Assembly: GCA_017854535.1 (NCBI GenBank)
Contig: JAFMHL010000013.1
Coordinates: forward strand, 1 to 64,000
DNA length: 64,000 bases
Direction: 5' to 3'
Source of the DNA: Nitratireductor sp.
GTDB taxonomy: Bacteria > Pseudomonadota > Alphaproteobacteria > Rhizobiales > Rhizobiaceae
The position numbers and the translations under genes were made by a program. The notes below the pieces were generated by a model. That model was not told where the DNA came from. It searched no databases and saw only the letters and a list, made by a program, of their open reading frames with translations. Shown here piece by piece: positions 1 through 7,961 of the stretch (the stretch's first letter is position 1; each line of letters starts with the position of its first letter).

Positions 1-138
1 CAGATCTGCCCGCATCTTCGAAGGGAGCAGTCGGTCCATCCCATTAGCAGTCATTCGCGATTCTACCCCCCAATTTCCCATTGTCCTTCCCGCTCTTTCC
101 CCGCTATGGTCACTCCAAACCAATCACCGGAGTATCCC

Positions 139-1170
139 ATGTCACAATCTGCCAATACCAATCGCCGCGTTGTTCTTGCCGAGCGCCCGAAAGGCGCGCC
201 GGACGATAAGACCCTGCGCCTTGAAACATCTAATATGCCAAAGGCTGGCGCTGGTCAGATGTTGCTGCGCACGGTCTATCTCTCGCTCGATCCATATATG
301 CGCGGACGCATGAACGATGCGAAGTCCTATGCGGAGCCGGTTGCCATTGGCGGCGTGATGACAGGGCAGGTGGTTGCGCAGGTGGTCACGTCTGATCTGG
401 AAAAATTCGCCGTTGGCGACTATGTGCTTCATGGCAGCGGCTGGCAGGATTATGCGGTTTCTGACGGCAAAGATGTGATGAACCTTGGCAAAGACCCGAA
501 AAACCCGTCCTGGTCGTTGGGCATTTTGGGCATGCCCGGTTACACGGCCTATGCTGGCCTGTTGCTGATCGGCGAACCAAAGCCCGGCGAAACCGTTGTT
601 GTTGCAGCTGCTTCCGGCCCCGTTGGCGCAACGGTTGGCCAGATCGCCAAGATCAAAGGGTGCCATGTGGTTGGCGTTGCGGGCGGCGCAGAAAAATGCG
701 CCCATGTGGTCAACAATCTCGGCTTTGATGCCTGTATTGATCATAAGGCCGACGACTTCGCCGCCCAGCTGAAGGCCGCTTGCCCAAAAGGCATTGATGT
801 CTATTTCGAAAATGTTGGCGGTAAGGTGCTTTACGGCGTTTTGCCTTTGCTCAATGCTTTCGCCCGCATGCCCGTTTGCGGCGTCGCCTCCTGGTACAAT
901 CTTGCGGGTCTGCCAGATGGGCCTGATATGGCACCTTCCATCATGGGAACCATCCTGCGAATGAAGGTCAAAATGCAGGGCTTTATCATTTTCGACAGCT
1001 TCCCGCTCAGCACCTACAAAGACTTTGCCCGCGATATGACCGGATGGCTTATGGAAGGCAAAGTGCAATATAAAGAGCAAGTGGTGGACGGGCTCGAAAA
1101 TGCCCCCGCCGCGCTGAACGATCTGCTGGTTGGCAAAAGCTTCGGCAAAATGGTCGTGAGGGTTGGTTAG
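139..1170 (+). CDS. NADP-dependent oxidoreductase, zinc-independent MDR family (prostaglandin-reductase/CurA type)
   Basis: A cytoplasmic 343-residue reductase of the medium-chain dehydrogenase/reductase superfamily. Known members reduce the double bond of enones and alkenals with NADPH. The N-terminal motif LSLDPYMRGRM is the family hallmark. The Rossmann part carries AASGPVGATVGQ near residue 155 and FENVGG near 230. No structural or catalytic zinc cysteine cluster is visible, which fits the zinc-free branch. I place the start at the ATG at 139, preceded by GGAG at a normal distance. An in-frame ATG at 106 is open upstream but has no ribosome-binding site. The gene converges with the ATP-grasp gene across a palindromic element. 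The substrate cannot be read from sequence. Confidence 0.9.
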   Translation: MSQSANTNRRVVLAERPKGAPDDKTLRLETSNMPKAGAGQMLLRTVYLSLDPYMRGRMNDAKSYAEPVAIGGVMTGQVVAQVVTSDLEKFAVGDYVLHGSGWQDYAVSDGKDVMNLGKDPKNPSWSLGILGMPGYTAYAGLLLIGEPKPGETVVVAAASGPVGATVGQIAKIKGCHVVGVAGGAEKCAHVVNNLGFDACIDHKADDFAAQLKAACPKGIDVYFENVGGKVLYGVLPLLNAFARMPVCGVASWYNLAGLPDGPDMAPSIMGTILRMKVKMQGFIIFDSFPLSTYKDFARDMTGWLMEGKVQYKEQVVDGLENAPAALNDLLVGKSFGKMVVRVG

Positions 1171-1196
1171 TTGATTGGGGTTAAACCCTGTTTGAA

Positions 1197-1239
1197 TAGT
1201 CATCCTCGGGCTTGTCCAAGACAAGCCCGAGGATGACTA
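1197..1239. repeat. REP-like palindrome between convergent genes, possible bidirectional terminator
   Basis: A perfect inverted repeat: arm 1197-1216 (TAGTCATCCTCGGGCTTGTC), loop CAA at 1217-1219, arm 1220-1239. The core GTCATCCTCGGGCTTG resembles an extragenic palindrome I recall as dispersed in Rhizobiales genomes; that resemblance is from memory. It lies between convergent genes and overlaps the last codon of the ATP-grasp gene. TCTTTTTCT follows on the plus strand, so it may terminate plus-strand transcription. Confidence 0.8.
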
Positions 1240-2250
1240 GATCTTTTTCTGCCTCACGCCGATTTTACAAGCCATATTCCAATAGCTGATAAAAATCCGA
1301 TAAGCCTCAGCCAATCCGTATTTCGGATCATAAGCATGGACGGGCTCTGAGTAGAGTGCATTTGCCTCTAATATCTTGATATTCTTGCCCGCCAGAAGAT
1401 CGTTGAAATCTGGCGCGCGAATATCAAGACGGCCATAATTATACCCTTCGAACTTATCCAGCATAGGACAGATAGCCGCCACCAGTTCAGGCGTTATCCA
1501 GTCTGATATGTCTTGAAACGTCGTGCCCAGATGATGGTTGCGCACGGGGATCAAATCCAGACTTTCACCAGCTGCAACAATGTCGTTGAGGCGGTCGCGA
1601 TTGAATTTTGTGACCCGTCTTTTTGTGGCTTCATCACCCGGTGCAGAATGGATCAGGGCTTCAACAGATGAGCGTCCATCGCCCGTGACTTCAAAGCCGT
1701 GTTTCCATGTCATGGATGCAATCCGGCCATTTTTGTCCGGTGCGTCTTGGAGGTAAAATACAGCAACTTCCAATCCGCCGACATATTCTTGCAACAACCA
1801 ATTACCGTTTCCTTTGATGTATTTGTTCCAAACTGTCCCAAATGCTTCAGCTGAATCTACAAAGTATACAGATCGGCCCTGAATGCCATCATCGGGTTTC
1901 AACACCACCTGTTGGGCTTGGTTCATTCTCTTTAAAAACCCGTCAAAGCGGGTTTTTGCTTCGTTGAGGGTGAGAGTGCCCTCCAGCAATATCTCGCTGG
2001 GAAGAAGAGGGTGATCTTGCGGAAACCGTTTAACAAATCCGGTTTTTGATTCCGGGAATAGCCCGCCTTTTGCAAGGCCCCAATTCGCTTTGAGGGGAGC
2101 GCTGAAGCTTTTATATCGGATCAACATGCCAAGAACGGCAATGCCAATAGGCACATAAAAAATACCCATGGGAATCTCATGCCACCAACGTCGTTGGGGT
2201 GTTACTGGAACAGGCAGAGATTGCCGTAGGGGCGGGCGGTTATGTTTCAT
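1237..2250 (-). CDS. ATP-grasp domain protein of unknown substrate
   Basis: 337 residues with an ATP-grasp fold, the family of carboxylate-amine/thiol ligases that includes D-Ala-D-Ala ligase and cyanophycin-synthetase-type enzymes. Visible pieces in order: a hydrophobic N-terminal stretch (MGIFYVPIGIAVLGMLI, about residues 28-44) that could be a membrane anchor, VLKPDDGIQGRSVYFV (nucleotide-binding beta strand and glycine loop, about 115), QEYVGGLEVAVFYL (about 153), a GDGRSSVE loop (about 190), GRLDIR and ILEANALYSEP (metal-binding acidic and Asn residues, about 275-300). Its stop lies inside the palindromic element. It is in the same direction as the ribosomal operon upstream but separated from it by a strong terminator, so it is probably expressed independently. 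The ligated substrates are unknown. Confidence 0.7.
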   Translation of the reverse strand: MKHNRPPLRQSLPVPVTPQRRWWHEIPMGIFYVPIGIAVLGMLIRYKSFSAPLKANWGLAKGGLFPESKTGFVKRFPQDHPLLPSEILLEGTLTLNEAKTRFDGFLKRMNQAQQVVLKPDDGIQGRSVYFVDSAEAFGTVWNKYIKGNGNWLLQEYVGGLEVAVFYLQDAPDKNGRIASMTWKHGFEVTGDGRSSVEALIHSAPGDEATKRRVTKFNRDRLNDIVAAGESLDLIPVRNHHLGTTFQDISDWITPELVAAICPMLDKFEGYNYGRLDIRAPDFNDLLAGKNIKILEANALYSEPVHAYDPKYGLAEAYRIFISYWNMACKIGVRQKKI

Positions 2251-2280
2251 CGGGTTTAGTTTGCAATAGTTTCAATCGAC

Positions 2281-2309
2281 AAAAAAGGGCGCAGATTGCT
2301 CCGCGCCCC
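2281..2309 (-). terminator. Rho-independent terminator of the rpsF-rpsR-rplI operon
   Basis: Read on the minus strand, a GC stem GGGCGC/GCGCCC (2303-2308 with 2287-2292), extended inside by two pairs past a mismatch, is followed directly by six T residues (2286-2281). It sits about 25 bases downstream of the rplI stop. Confidence 0.85.
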
Positions 2310-2333
2310 AAAATTCGAAATAATCGTAACAGA

Positions 2334-2948
2334 TTAGGCTTTGGTTTCTTCTTCAGAAACTTCGGTTTCGCCATCAGCGTCATCTTCTGATGTTTCTTCA
2401 AAGATGTCATCCAAATCAATCTCGTCTTCTTCCTGAACGTCCAACTCGAAGCGTGCATCGCGACCGGTCAAATCTTCACCAGCTGCCTGACGGGTTGCTT
2501 CGTCTTCAGAACGGGCAACGTTGATTTTCACGATTGAAGTCACTTCTGGGTGCAGGCTGATCTCAACATTGTGCAAGCCGATTGTTTTGATCGGGTTCTG
2601 CAATGTCACCTGGCTGCGCGCCACGTGGAAACCTTTTTCTTCCAATGAAGCAGCAACGTCACGTGTTGATACTGAACCGTAAAGCTGACCGGTTTCACCA
2701 GCAGAGCGGATAACGATATAGCTTGTGCCGTTCAGTTTAGCATCAATCGCATCAGCGTCTTTTTTGCGGTCAAGGTTTTTCGCTTCCAACTCAGCGCGCT
2801 GACCTTCAAAGCGTTCCATGTTACTTTTGTTGGCGCGCAATGCTTTGCCCTGCGGCAAAAGATAGTTGCGGGCAAAACCGTCTTTAACAGTGACCACATC
2901 GCCCATTTGGCCGAGCTTTGCGATACGTTCGAGGAGAATAATCTGCAT
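2334..2948 (-). CDS. rplI: 50S ribosomal protein L9
   Basis: L9 binds 23S rRNA domain V near the L1 stalk. The N-terminal domain is canonical: [19 protein letters not shown] then [16 protein letters not shown], with the long connecting helix at about residues 40-75 and the C-terminal RNA-binding domain to about 150. At 204 residues it is longer than the roughly 150 of E. coli because of a very acidic low-complexity tail (residues 160-204, rich in Asp and Glu), a form common in alphaproteobacteria. AAGGAA precedes the ATG. It is the last gene of the S6 operon and is followed by the terminator at 2281-2309. Confidence 0.98.
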   Translation of the reverse strand: MQIILLERIAKLGQMGDVVTVKDGFARNYLLPQGKALRANKSNMERFEGQRAELEAKNLDRKKDADAIDAKLNGTSYIVIRSAGETGQLYGSVSTRDVAASLEEKGFHVARSQVTLQNPIKTIGLHNVEISLHPEVTSIVKINVARSEDEATRQAAGEDLTGRDARFELDVQEEDEIDLDDIFEETSEDDADGETEVSEEETKA

Positions 2949-2965
2949 GATAAAGTTCCTTTAGT

Positions 2966-3934
2966 TCATGTGTTTGAAGTTGGACCGGAAGCGTTCCGGT
3001 TTGAAACGTTAAACGAGCGGAAAAGACCGATCGCGGTGAATATCAAAAGGGGTACGGAAAACAAGACGATGGAGGCATAGCTGGCCCACAACAGAAAAGG
3101 TCGGATTGGGTTTCCGCGGCTCGTAAAATGCAAATGGGCAAGTCCAATCAGACCAAAACCGCCAATGCCAATACCAAGCAATACAGCTGCAGCAAGTTGT
3201 AAGGTTCCTGGTAAAATCAATTCACCCAAAAGACCGGCAGCTAAAATTCCAGCGGCCTCTACAGGCAATCTAACCGTGGCAGCAACATCCTCTGGATCAC
3301 GGGCCAAAAGACCAGATCGGCGGGTGATGTTAGCGGCGATAAAAGCTGTCGCCACATGCATCATTAGCCACAAGCATGGCAAAGCGATGGGGAATATTTT
3401 GGCATAAGTGGCCGCATGGGCAGTGTAGGTCGCATCGTCCAACGCGGGAAGATTTGGATTGGTGTTGTAAAATGCTTTGAGCAATTCAGCGAACCTGGCG
3501 GTCAGAAACTCATTGGTGAGACCGGCAAAAAGGCCAATCAGGATAAAGCCAGCTGCAAGCACCATCATCAGTCGAAAGAGAATGATCGATAGCGGAAACC
3601 AGACCACGCCGCCTTCATTGTCATTGGCAGCAGTATTCGTCGAACGAGTGCCTAGGTTTACAAGAAGTCCAACATATGCGGCTGGCGCAAATAGCAATGC
3701 GCCTGATATGCCAGCAAGCGGATAGCCGCCAAACACGCCTGCGATGACAATGCCCACTAGAGCTGCAACAATGCCCGCGGCGCTGCCCCATCCCATGGTG
3801 GCGATATAGATGGCAGCAGGAGCGGCAAAAAGCAGAAAGATAGCCAACAGACCAGCATTTAGCGCGCCAAAAATCATCAGCCCGGCAGCTACGCCAGCTA
3901 AAACGCCTGTAAATAATGCTTGGTTGTTTATCAT
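2966..3934 (-). CDS. DUF2232-type multipass membrane protein
   Basis: A 322-residue integral membrane protein with about eight hydrophobic segments starting at residue 8 (GVLAGVAAGLMIFGALNAGL). It looks like the DUF2232 family found between rpsR and rplI in Hyphomicrobiales. The function of the family is unknown. It lies 17 bases upstream of rplI in the same direction. A 246-base gap with short repeats separates it from rpsR, so it may have its own promoter. Assignment rests on topology and gene position rather than on a diagnostic motif. Confidence 0.8.
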   Translation of the reverse strand: MINNQALFTGVLAGVAAGLMIFGALNAGLLAIFLLFAAPAAIYIATMGWGSAAGIVAALVGIVIAGVFGGYPLAGISGALLFAPAAYVGLLVNLGTRSTNTAANDNEGGVVWFPLSIILFRLMMVLAAGFILIGLFAGLTNEFLTARFAELLKAFYNTNPNLPALDDATYTAHAATYAKIFPIALPCLWLMMHVATAFIAANITRRSGLLARDPEDVAATVRLPVEAAGILAAGLLGELILPGTLQLAAAVLLGIGIGGFGLIGLAHLHFTSRGNPIRPFLLWASYASIVLFSVPLLIFTAIGLFRSFNVSNRNASGPTSNT

Positions 3935-3980
3935 ATCGCTGTCCTGTCCTTTTGACAGTTAGGCCGCGCAGGCCAACTAG

Positions 3981-4122
3981 GGTGTTTATGTTTACAAAAA
4001 CCAAGAAATCAAAAGATGACCAAACCTTGGGGCAACTTTTGAATCCATCTTAACATAAACATCCATTAGGGTGTCATTAATTCAAATGAACATAAACACC
4101 CATTCGGGTTTGTTTATGTCTC
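3981..4122. repeat. Cluster of short direct and inverted repeats inside the ribosomal operon
   Basis: The 12-mer GGTGTTTATGTT at 3981-3992 recurs on the opposite strand at 4089-4100, and with one change at 4052-4063. The two minus-strand copies lie in direct repeats 37 bases apart (AACATAAACATCCATTAGGG and AACATAAACACCCATTCGGG). A further GTTTATGT follows at about 4111. The repeats fill the 246-base gap between rpsR and the membrane-protein gene. Nothing there looks coding. Confidence 0.6.
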
Positions 4123-4155
4123 TATCGCAACAATCCTAATCGCCGGGATAGACGT

Positions 4156-4175
4156 TGTGGGGCCGAAGCCCCACA
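4156..4175 (-). terminator. Hairpin just downstream of rpsR, possible attenuator
   Basis: A perfect 8-bp stem TGTGGGGC/GCCCCACA with loop CGAA lies 5 bases after the rpsR stop. No T run follows on either strand, so it is more likely an mRNA-stabilising or processing hairpin than a strong terminator. Confidence 0.4.
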
Positions 4176-4180
4176 TAATA

Positions 4181-4417
4181 TTAGCTAATCACGTATGGCA
4201 ACAGGCCGAGGAAGCGGGCGCGTTTGATTGCAACAGCCAATTCACGCTGCTTTTTCAAGCTAACTGAAGAAATACGTGCAGGAACAATCTTGCCGCGCTC
4301 TGAAAGATAACGCGAAAGAAGTTTCACATCCTTGTAGTCGATCACAGGTGCATTAGCGCCAGTGAACGGGCAAGATTTGCGACGACGGTTAAAGGGTCTG
4401 CGTGAGTCCATAGCCAT
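4181..4417 (-). CDS. rpsR: 30S ribosomal protein S18
   Basis: 78 residues, normal length for S18, which binds the 30S platform as a heterodimer with S6. Diagnostic stretches are [29 protein letters not shown] and [19 protein letters not shown]. The single Cys of SCPF is the usual remnant of the zinc site found in some S18 forms. The start ATG shares one base with the TAA stop of rpsF (TAATG), so the two are translationally coupled, which fits their heterodimer partnership. Confidence 0.98.
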   Translation of the reverse strand: MAMDSRRPFNRRRKSCPFTGANAPVIDYKDVKLLSRYLSERGKIVPARISSVSLKKQRELAVAIKRARFLGLLPYVIS

Positions 4418-4842
4418 TATGCATCTCCTGCTGGTGTTTCGGTGCGTTCGCGGCGCGGCGGACGATCATCACGGTCACGGCGTGGGCCACGATCACCGCG
4501 GTCGCCACGATCATCGCGATCGCTCTTTTTCATCATCGCAGACGGGCCTTCTTCAAGCGCGTCAACGCGAATGGTCATGTTCCGCAACACGTCTTCATGG
4601 ATACGCATCTGGCGCTCCATTTCAGCCAAAGCTGCTGACGGGGCATCCACATTCATGAAAATGTAGTGAGCCTTGCGGTTTTTCTGGATTTTGTAAGCTG
4701 CGGTGCGAAGACCCCAGTTTTCAACTTTCGTTACCTTGCCGCCATTGGCTTCAAGTACGCCTTTGAAATGCTCAGTAAGCGCGTCTGCCTGCTGGGCAGA
4801 AATATCCTGCCGTGCGAGGAATGTATGCTCGTAAAGTGGCAT
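4417..4842 (-). CDS. rpsF: 30S ribosomal protein S6
   Basis: 141 residues. The core ([18 protein letters not shown] to about residue 100) is ordinary S6, the partner of S18. From about residue 103 there is a charged, disordered tail with repeated RDDRGDRG units. E. coli S6 also has a modified acidic tail, but this one is mixed Arg/Asp. AGGAAGGG is a strong ribosome-binding site 6 bases before the ATG. It is the first gene of the operon, and the region upstream of it is a long gene-poor stretch. Confidence 0.97.
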   Translation of the reverse strand: MPLYEHTFLARQDISAQQADALTEHFKGVLEANGGKVTKVENWGLRTAAYKIQKNRKAHYIFMNVDAPSAALAEMERQMRIHEDVLRNMTIRVDALEEGPSAMMKKSDRDDRGDRGDRGPRRDRDDRPPRRERTETPAGDA

Positions 4843-5797
4843 GATTGCCCTTCCTTTCTCTTTGTATCATCAGGTATCCCGCGCGAAGCCTCCAAACCGC
4901 ATTTCGAACAGTGTTGCCACCGGAGAAAGGCGTTTGGGAACGGTTGAGAGCAGAGACAAGGGAAGCCCGGATTGTTCTTAAAACCCGCTGTCATCTTTCA
5001 GCTTACTATTGACCCGTTCACTGGCCAAAACCGCTAGACAACCTTCCTTTCAGCCTCCGGCGAAAAGCCTGAAACTCGAACAAGGCGGTTTATACAGAGA
5101 AAGGAGGGAGATGCAAGACATGTTTTCGCCCTGTTTTTTAATATGCGAAAACAGTTGTCAGGCGGCAGGCATCTTTTTACTTTGTGTAAAGTGCAGAGAG
5201 CTCAAGACATGTTTTGACAAAGCAGAAACATTTCATGCTTAAGCCCGAAGACCCTCTATTTTATTGATCCGCCACCAGGCAAACAGCAAAACGTAAAACG
5301 CCGTGCCATATTGGTTGAGAAGATCAAAAATGGTTTGCATATCTAAGCCTTGGGATGACCGGACCTATGGTGATCTAGGGCTAAGGGTGAATGATTGCTA
5401 GTTTTTCGGGAGAACACGCGAATAGGCATTGCGACTATTTTCTCGGCAAAAAATGTTCTTTTGCACTAAGCTTATTGGAGCTTTGCAGTCTCTCCCAAGC
5501 AATCCGACTTCTGGTAATTGACAACATGTCGCATAGGTATGCAAAGTCATTTATATCGCTTTTTCCAAAGTATCTAGGGATATTCGCTAGAAATAGAGAT
5601 AATGTCAGTCTTCTTTATTTGTCTTTTCTCCTGTAGCATCACAATTATGTGATATTGGCTTCAGGCGCTGGAACGCGTTTCTGTAGGCGATGGTTTTCCC
5701 ATTCAAAACATCATGCTTGGGAGGGCTGTTCACATCAAAAAACGAGAGGCCGGTCTGCCGGCTCTGATCGTATTGGGGACAACAGGAGAACTATCAA
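4843..5797. other. Gene-poor 955-bp region upstream of rpsF, probable accessory-block boundary
   Basis: No convincing long gene. It must hold the rpsF operon promoter reading left and whatever drives the stress-protein gene reading right. Seen: a 13-base direct repeat CAAGACATGTTTT at 5114-5126 and 5203-5215, a 9-bp perfect hairpin (TGTTTTCGC at 5121 with GCGAAAACA ending 5153), and a candidate 33-residue reading frame on the minus strand (5239-5340), listed separately. A bulged GC hairpin (AGAGGCCGG pairing with CCGGCTCT) lies about 40 bases before the stress-protein start. No tRNA was found. Confidence 0.6.
5239..5340 (-). CDS. Candidate 33-residue small membrane protein
   Basis: A short frame from ATG (5340) to TAA (5239) encoding 33 residues. 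It has an amphipathic N-terminus (MQTIFDLLNQYGTAF), a hydrophobic centre (YVLLFAWW) and a basic/polar end (RINKIEGLRA), the layout of a single-pass small membrane peptide. AAGG lies about 10 bases before the ATG. It is not one I recognise, and a frame this short can occur by chance. The start after a purine-rich site and the membrane-like composition are the only support. Confidence 0.3.
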   Translation of the reverse strand: MQTIFDLLNQYGTAFYVLLFAWWRINKIEGLRA

Positions 5798-6235
5798 ATG
5801 ACAACCAAACTACTCATTGGTCTTGATGGCCACGGTTCGGGGGAGCGCGCTTTGGCTTATGCCGCGCGCATGGCCGAGTTGATCGGAAAGTGTGAATTGC
5901 TTGTGGTCTACGTAATCGAGTGGTCACCATTTTCGTTTCAAACAGCGGAAGAAAACGCCGAGCGCCACAAGCGTCGTGAAGAGGAAATTGCAACAGCTAC
6001 AAAGCGTGTGATTGATCCGGCCATTGCGAAACTCGAAAAAAGCGGACTCAAAGCCAAAGGCGTTGTGCGCCATGGTGATGTGGCGGAAACGATCAGCCGT
6101 ATTGCTGACGAAGAAAAGGCCGACCAGATTATCGTTAGCCGGTCCTCAGAAGGCGGCTTTTCAAAACGCATTTTCGGTAGTTCAACATCCAATCTGGTTA
6201 TGGGCGCAAATGTGCCGGTAACGGTTGTCAATTAA
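5798..6235 (+). CDS. Universal stress protein (UspA family)
   Basis: 145 residues, the size of a single-domain Usp. The beta-1 strand and nucleotide-binding Asp are in KLLIGLDGHGSGERAL at the start, and the C-terminal phosphate-binding region is SRSSEGGFSKRIFGSSTSNL. That region is degenerate relative to the classic GxxGx9G(S/T) of ATP-binding Usps. Usps are cytoplasmic proteins induced by stress or growth arrest. The preceding AGGAGA is a good ribosome-binding site. The stop is only 10 bases from the ATG that opens the symporter reading frame, so the two form an operon. A Usp next to a transporter often modulates it; that is inference. Confidence 0.9.
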   Translation: MTTKLLIGLDGHGSGERALAYAARMAELIGKCELLVVYVIEWSPFSFQTAEENAERHKRREEEIATATKRVIDPAIAKLEKSGLKAKGVVRHGDVAETISRIADEEKADQIIVSRSSEGGFSKRIFGSSTSNLVMGANVPVTVVN

Positions 6236-6245
6236 GGGGAGCATT

Positions 6246-6386
6246 ATGAAAAAGTTCAATTCAATAATGCCGTCAGTATTGGCGGCAACAGGGTTGCTGG
6301 GTCTATCCAGCGCGGCTCATGCTCAAGAAGCCATGGGCATTGATGCCAAAGTAAATTAGATTTTTGCAGCGGTTACGGGACCCTTT
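6246..6386 (+). other. 5' part of the symporter gene, cut off by an in-frame TAG
   Basis: ATG at 6246, preceded by AGGGGA, opens 37 codons that end at TAG (6357-6359). The peptide begins with a typical signal sequence (MKKFNSIMPSVLAATGLLGL, ending SSAAHAQ) and continues GIDAKVN. After the TAG the same frame reads [19 protein letters not shown] without interruption into the symporter. AgcS proteins normally begin this way, so the TAG looks like a CAG-to-TAG change within a once-continuous gene. Confidence 0.8.
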
Positions 6387-7808
6387 GTGAATTTTATCTT
6401 TGCGCCATTTCCAGGCACAAGCTTTCCATGGATCGTGATGTGGTTGGTTGTTGCCGCAACATTTTTTACATTTTACTTCGGCTTTATTCAGATACGTGGT
6501 TTCAGCCATGCGATCAAATTGGTCAAAGGCGATTATTCTGATCCTAATGATGCAGGAGAAGTCAGTCACTTCCAAGCTTTGACAACAGCGCTATCAGGAA
6601 CCGTTGGTCTTGGTAATATTGCAGGCGTTGCTGTGGCTGTTGGCATAGGCGGACCCGGCGCTACCTTCTGGATGATTTTGGCGGGCCTTTTGGGCATGGC
6701 GTCGAAATTCACAGAATGTACGCTCGGTGTTAAATACAGAAACGAATATCCAGATGGATCCGTTTCCGGCGGTCCGATGTACTATATGTCAAAAGGCTTT
6801 GCAGAACGTGGCTTGCCGGGCGGCAAATTCCTTGCGGTCCTGTTCTCGATCTTTTGTATTCTTGGTGCACTTGGCGGCGGTAATATGTTCCAGGCCAATC
6901 AGGCTCATGCGCAAATCGCAGGAATTGTTGGCGATTTCCCGGGTTTCATCACGGGTATCATCTTCGCAGGTGTTGTGTTTGCAGTGATCGTCGGTGGTAT
7001 CAAATCTATTGCCAACGTGACCGAAAAAGTCGTGCCATTCATGGGCGTTCTTTATGTTGGTGCTGCGCTAATTATCCTTCTGGTGAACTATGACAAAATC
7101 GGATGGGCTTTTGGTCAGATTTTTGAAGGTGCCTTTACAGGTCTCGGTGTTGCCGGAGGTTTTGTTGGCGCATTGATTCAAGGCTTCAAACGGGCAGCGT
7201 TCTCGAACGAGGCTGGCGTTGGTTCAGCAGCAATTGCCCACTCGGCGGTTCGCACCAAAGAGCCGATCACAGAAGGTTATGTATCCCTTCTTGAGCCGTT
7301 CATCGATACGGTCGTAATCTGTACAATGACTGCCTTGGTCATCACCATCTCTGGTATTTTAGTGATGAACCCTGAAACAGGCCAGTTCTTGCTGAATGAT
7401 GCAGGCACTTCAATCAGAACAGTTGGTGATGTATCGGGTGTCAGCTTGACGTCTGCAGCTTTTGCAACTGGCTTTAGCTGGTTCCCATATGTCTTGGCAG
7501 TCGCAGTTATCCTGTTTGCTTTCTCAACCATGATCTCTTGGTCATACTACGGTTTGAAAGCTTGGACCTATCTGTTCGGCGAAGGCAAAACACAGGAGCT
7601 GACCTTCAAGATTATCTTCTGCATTTTCATCGTAATTGGTGCATCTGCAAGTCTTGGCCCAGTTATTGACTTCTCAGACGCAGCAATCTTTGCCATGGCT
7701 GTGGTCAACATCTTTGCGCTCTACTTCTTGATGCCAATCGTGAAAAGAGAACTTGCCTCTTATATCAAACGGCTGAACGCGGGCGAGTTCAAAGTGTTCA
7801 AACACTAA
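6387..7808 (+). CDS. Alanine/glycine:cation symporter (AgcS family), 5' end interrupted
   Basis: The AgcS family takes up alanine or glycine with sodium or protons across the inner membrane. The open part from the GTG at 6387 gives 473 residues with about 10-11 hydrophobic segments. It contains the family motifs [20 protein letters not shown] (about 60-80), [17 protein letters not shown] and the conserved [20 protein letters not shown] (about 270). All transport helices appear present. What is lost is the N-terminal signal-like segment encoded at 6246-6356, cut off by a TAG. ACGGGA lies about 9 bases before the GTG, so re-initiation is possible and a shortened transporter may be made. It is cotranscribed with the Usp gene and ends at the terminator at 7834. 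Confidence 0.85.
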   Translation: MNFIFAPFPGTSFPWIVMWLVVAATFFTFYFGFIQIRGFSHAIKLVKGDYSDPNDAGEVSHFQALTTALSGTVGLGNIAGVAVAVGIGGPGATFWMILAGLLGMASKFTECTLGVKYRNEYPDGSVSGGPMYYMSKGFAERGLPGGKFLAVLFSIFCILGALGGGNMFQANQAHAQIAGIVGDFPGFITGIIFAGVVFAVIVGGIKSIANVTEKVVPFMGVLYVGAALIILLVNYDKIGWAFGQIFEGAFTGLGVAGGFVGALIQGFKRAAFSNEAGVGSAAIAHSAVRTKEPITEGYVSLLEPFIDTVVICTMTALVITISGILVMNPETGQFLLNDAGTSIRTVGDVSGVSLTSAAFATGFSWFPYVLAVAVILFAFSTMISWSYYGLKAWTYLFGEGKTQELTFKIIFCIFIVIGASASLGPVIDFSDAAIFAMAVVNIFALYFLMPIVKRELASYIKRLNAGEFKVFKH

Positions 7809-7833
7809 ACTGCTCGCTTTAGAAAAAATCGAA

Positions 7834-7860
7834 AGAGGCGGCCTTTTGGTCGGCTTTTTT
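7834..7860 (+). terminator. Rho-independent terminator after the usp-symporter operon
   Basis: The stem AGGCGGCC (7836-7843) pairs with GGTCGGCT (7848-7855) across TTTT, with one mismatch and one G-T pair, and ends in a run of six T. It begins 26 bases after the symporter stop. Confidence 0.8.
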
Positions 7861-7961
7861 ATGCTCAGTTTTTTGTGCCAGTTTAGAGTTGATATCGACA
7901 AAAACATAACAATGGCGCACAGTGTCTTGCAGAGAACAATTTTCCATCATATCCCTTTGTT

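Noticed and set aside
142-1224. A 360-codon open frame on the minus strand
   Set aside because: It is antisense to the whole reductase gene, which has family motifs; this frame has none and is rich in His, Asn and Ala as shadows of the true gene are.
4843-4945. A possible S6:S18-binding leader upstream of rpsF
   Set aside because: A CCG and some pairing can be found, but I could not fold the published motif with confidence.
5391-5636. An 81-codon plus-strand frame in the gene-poor stretch
   Set aside because: No ribosome-binding site, no recognisable composition, and the region is generally AT-rich with chance frames.
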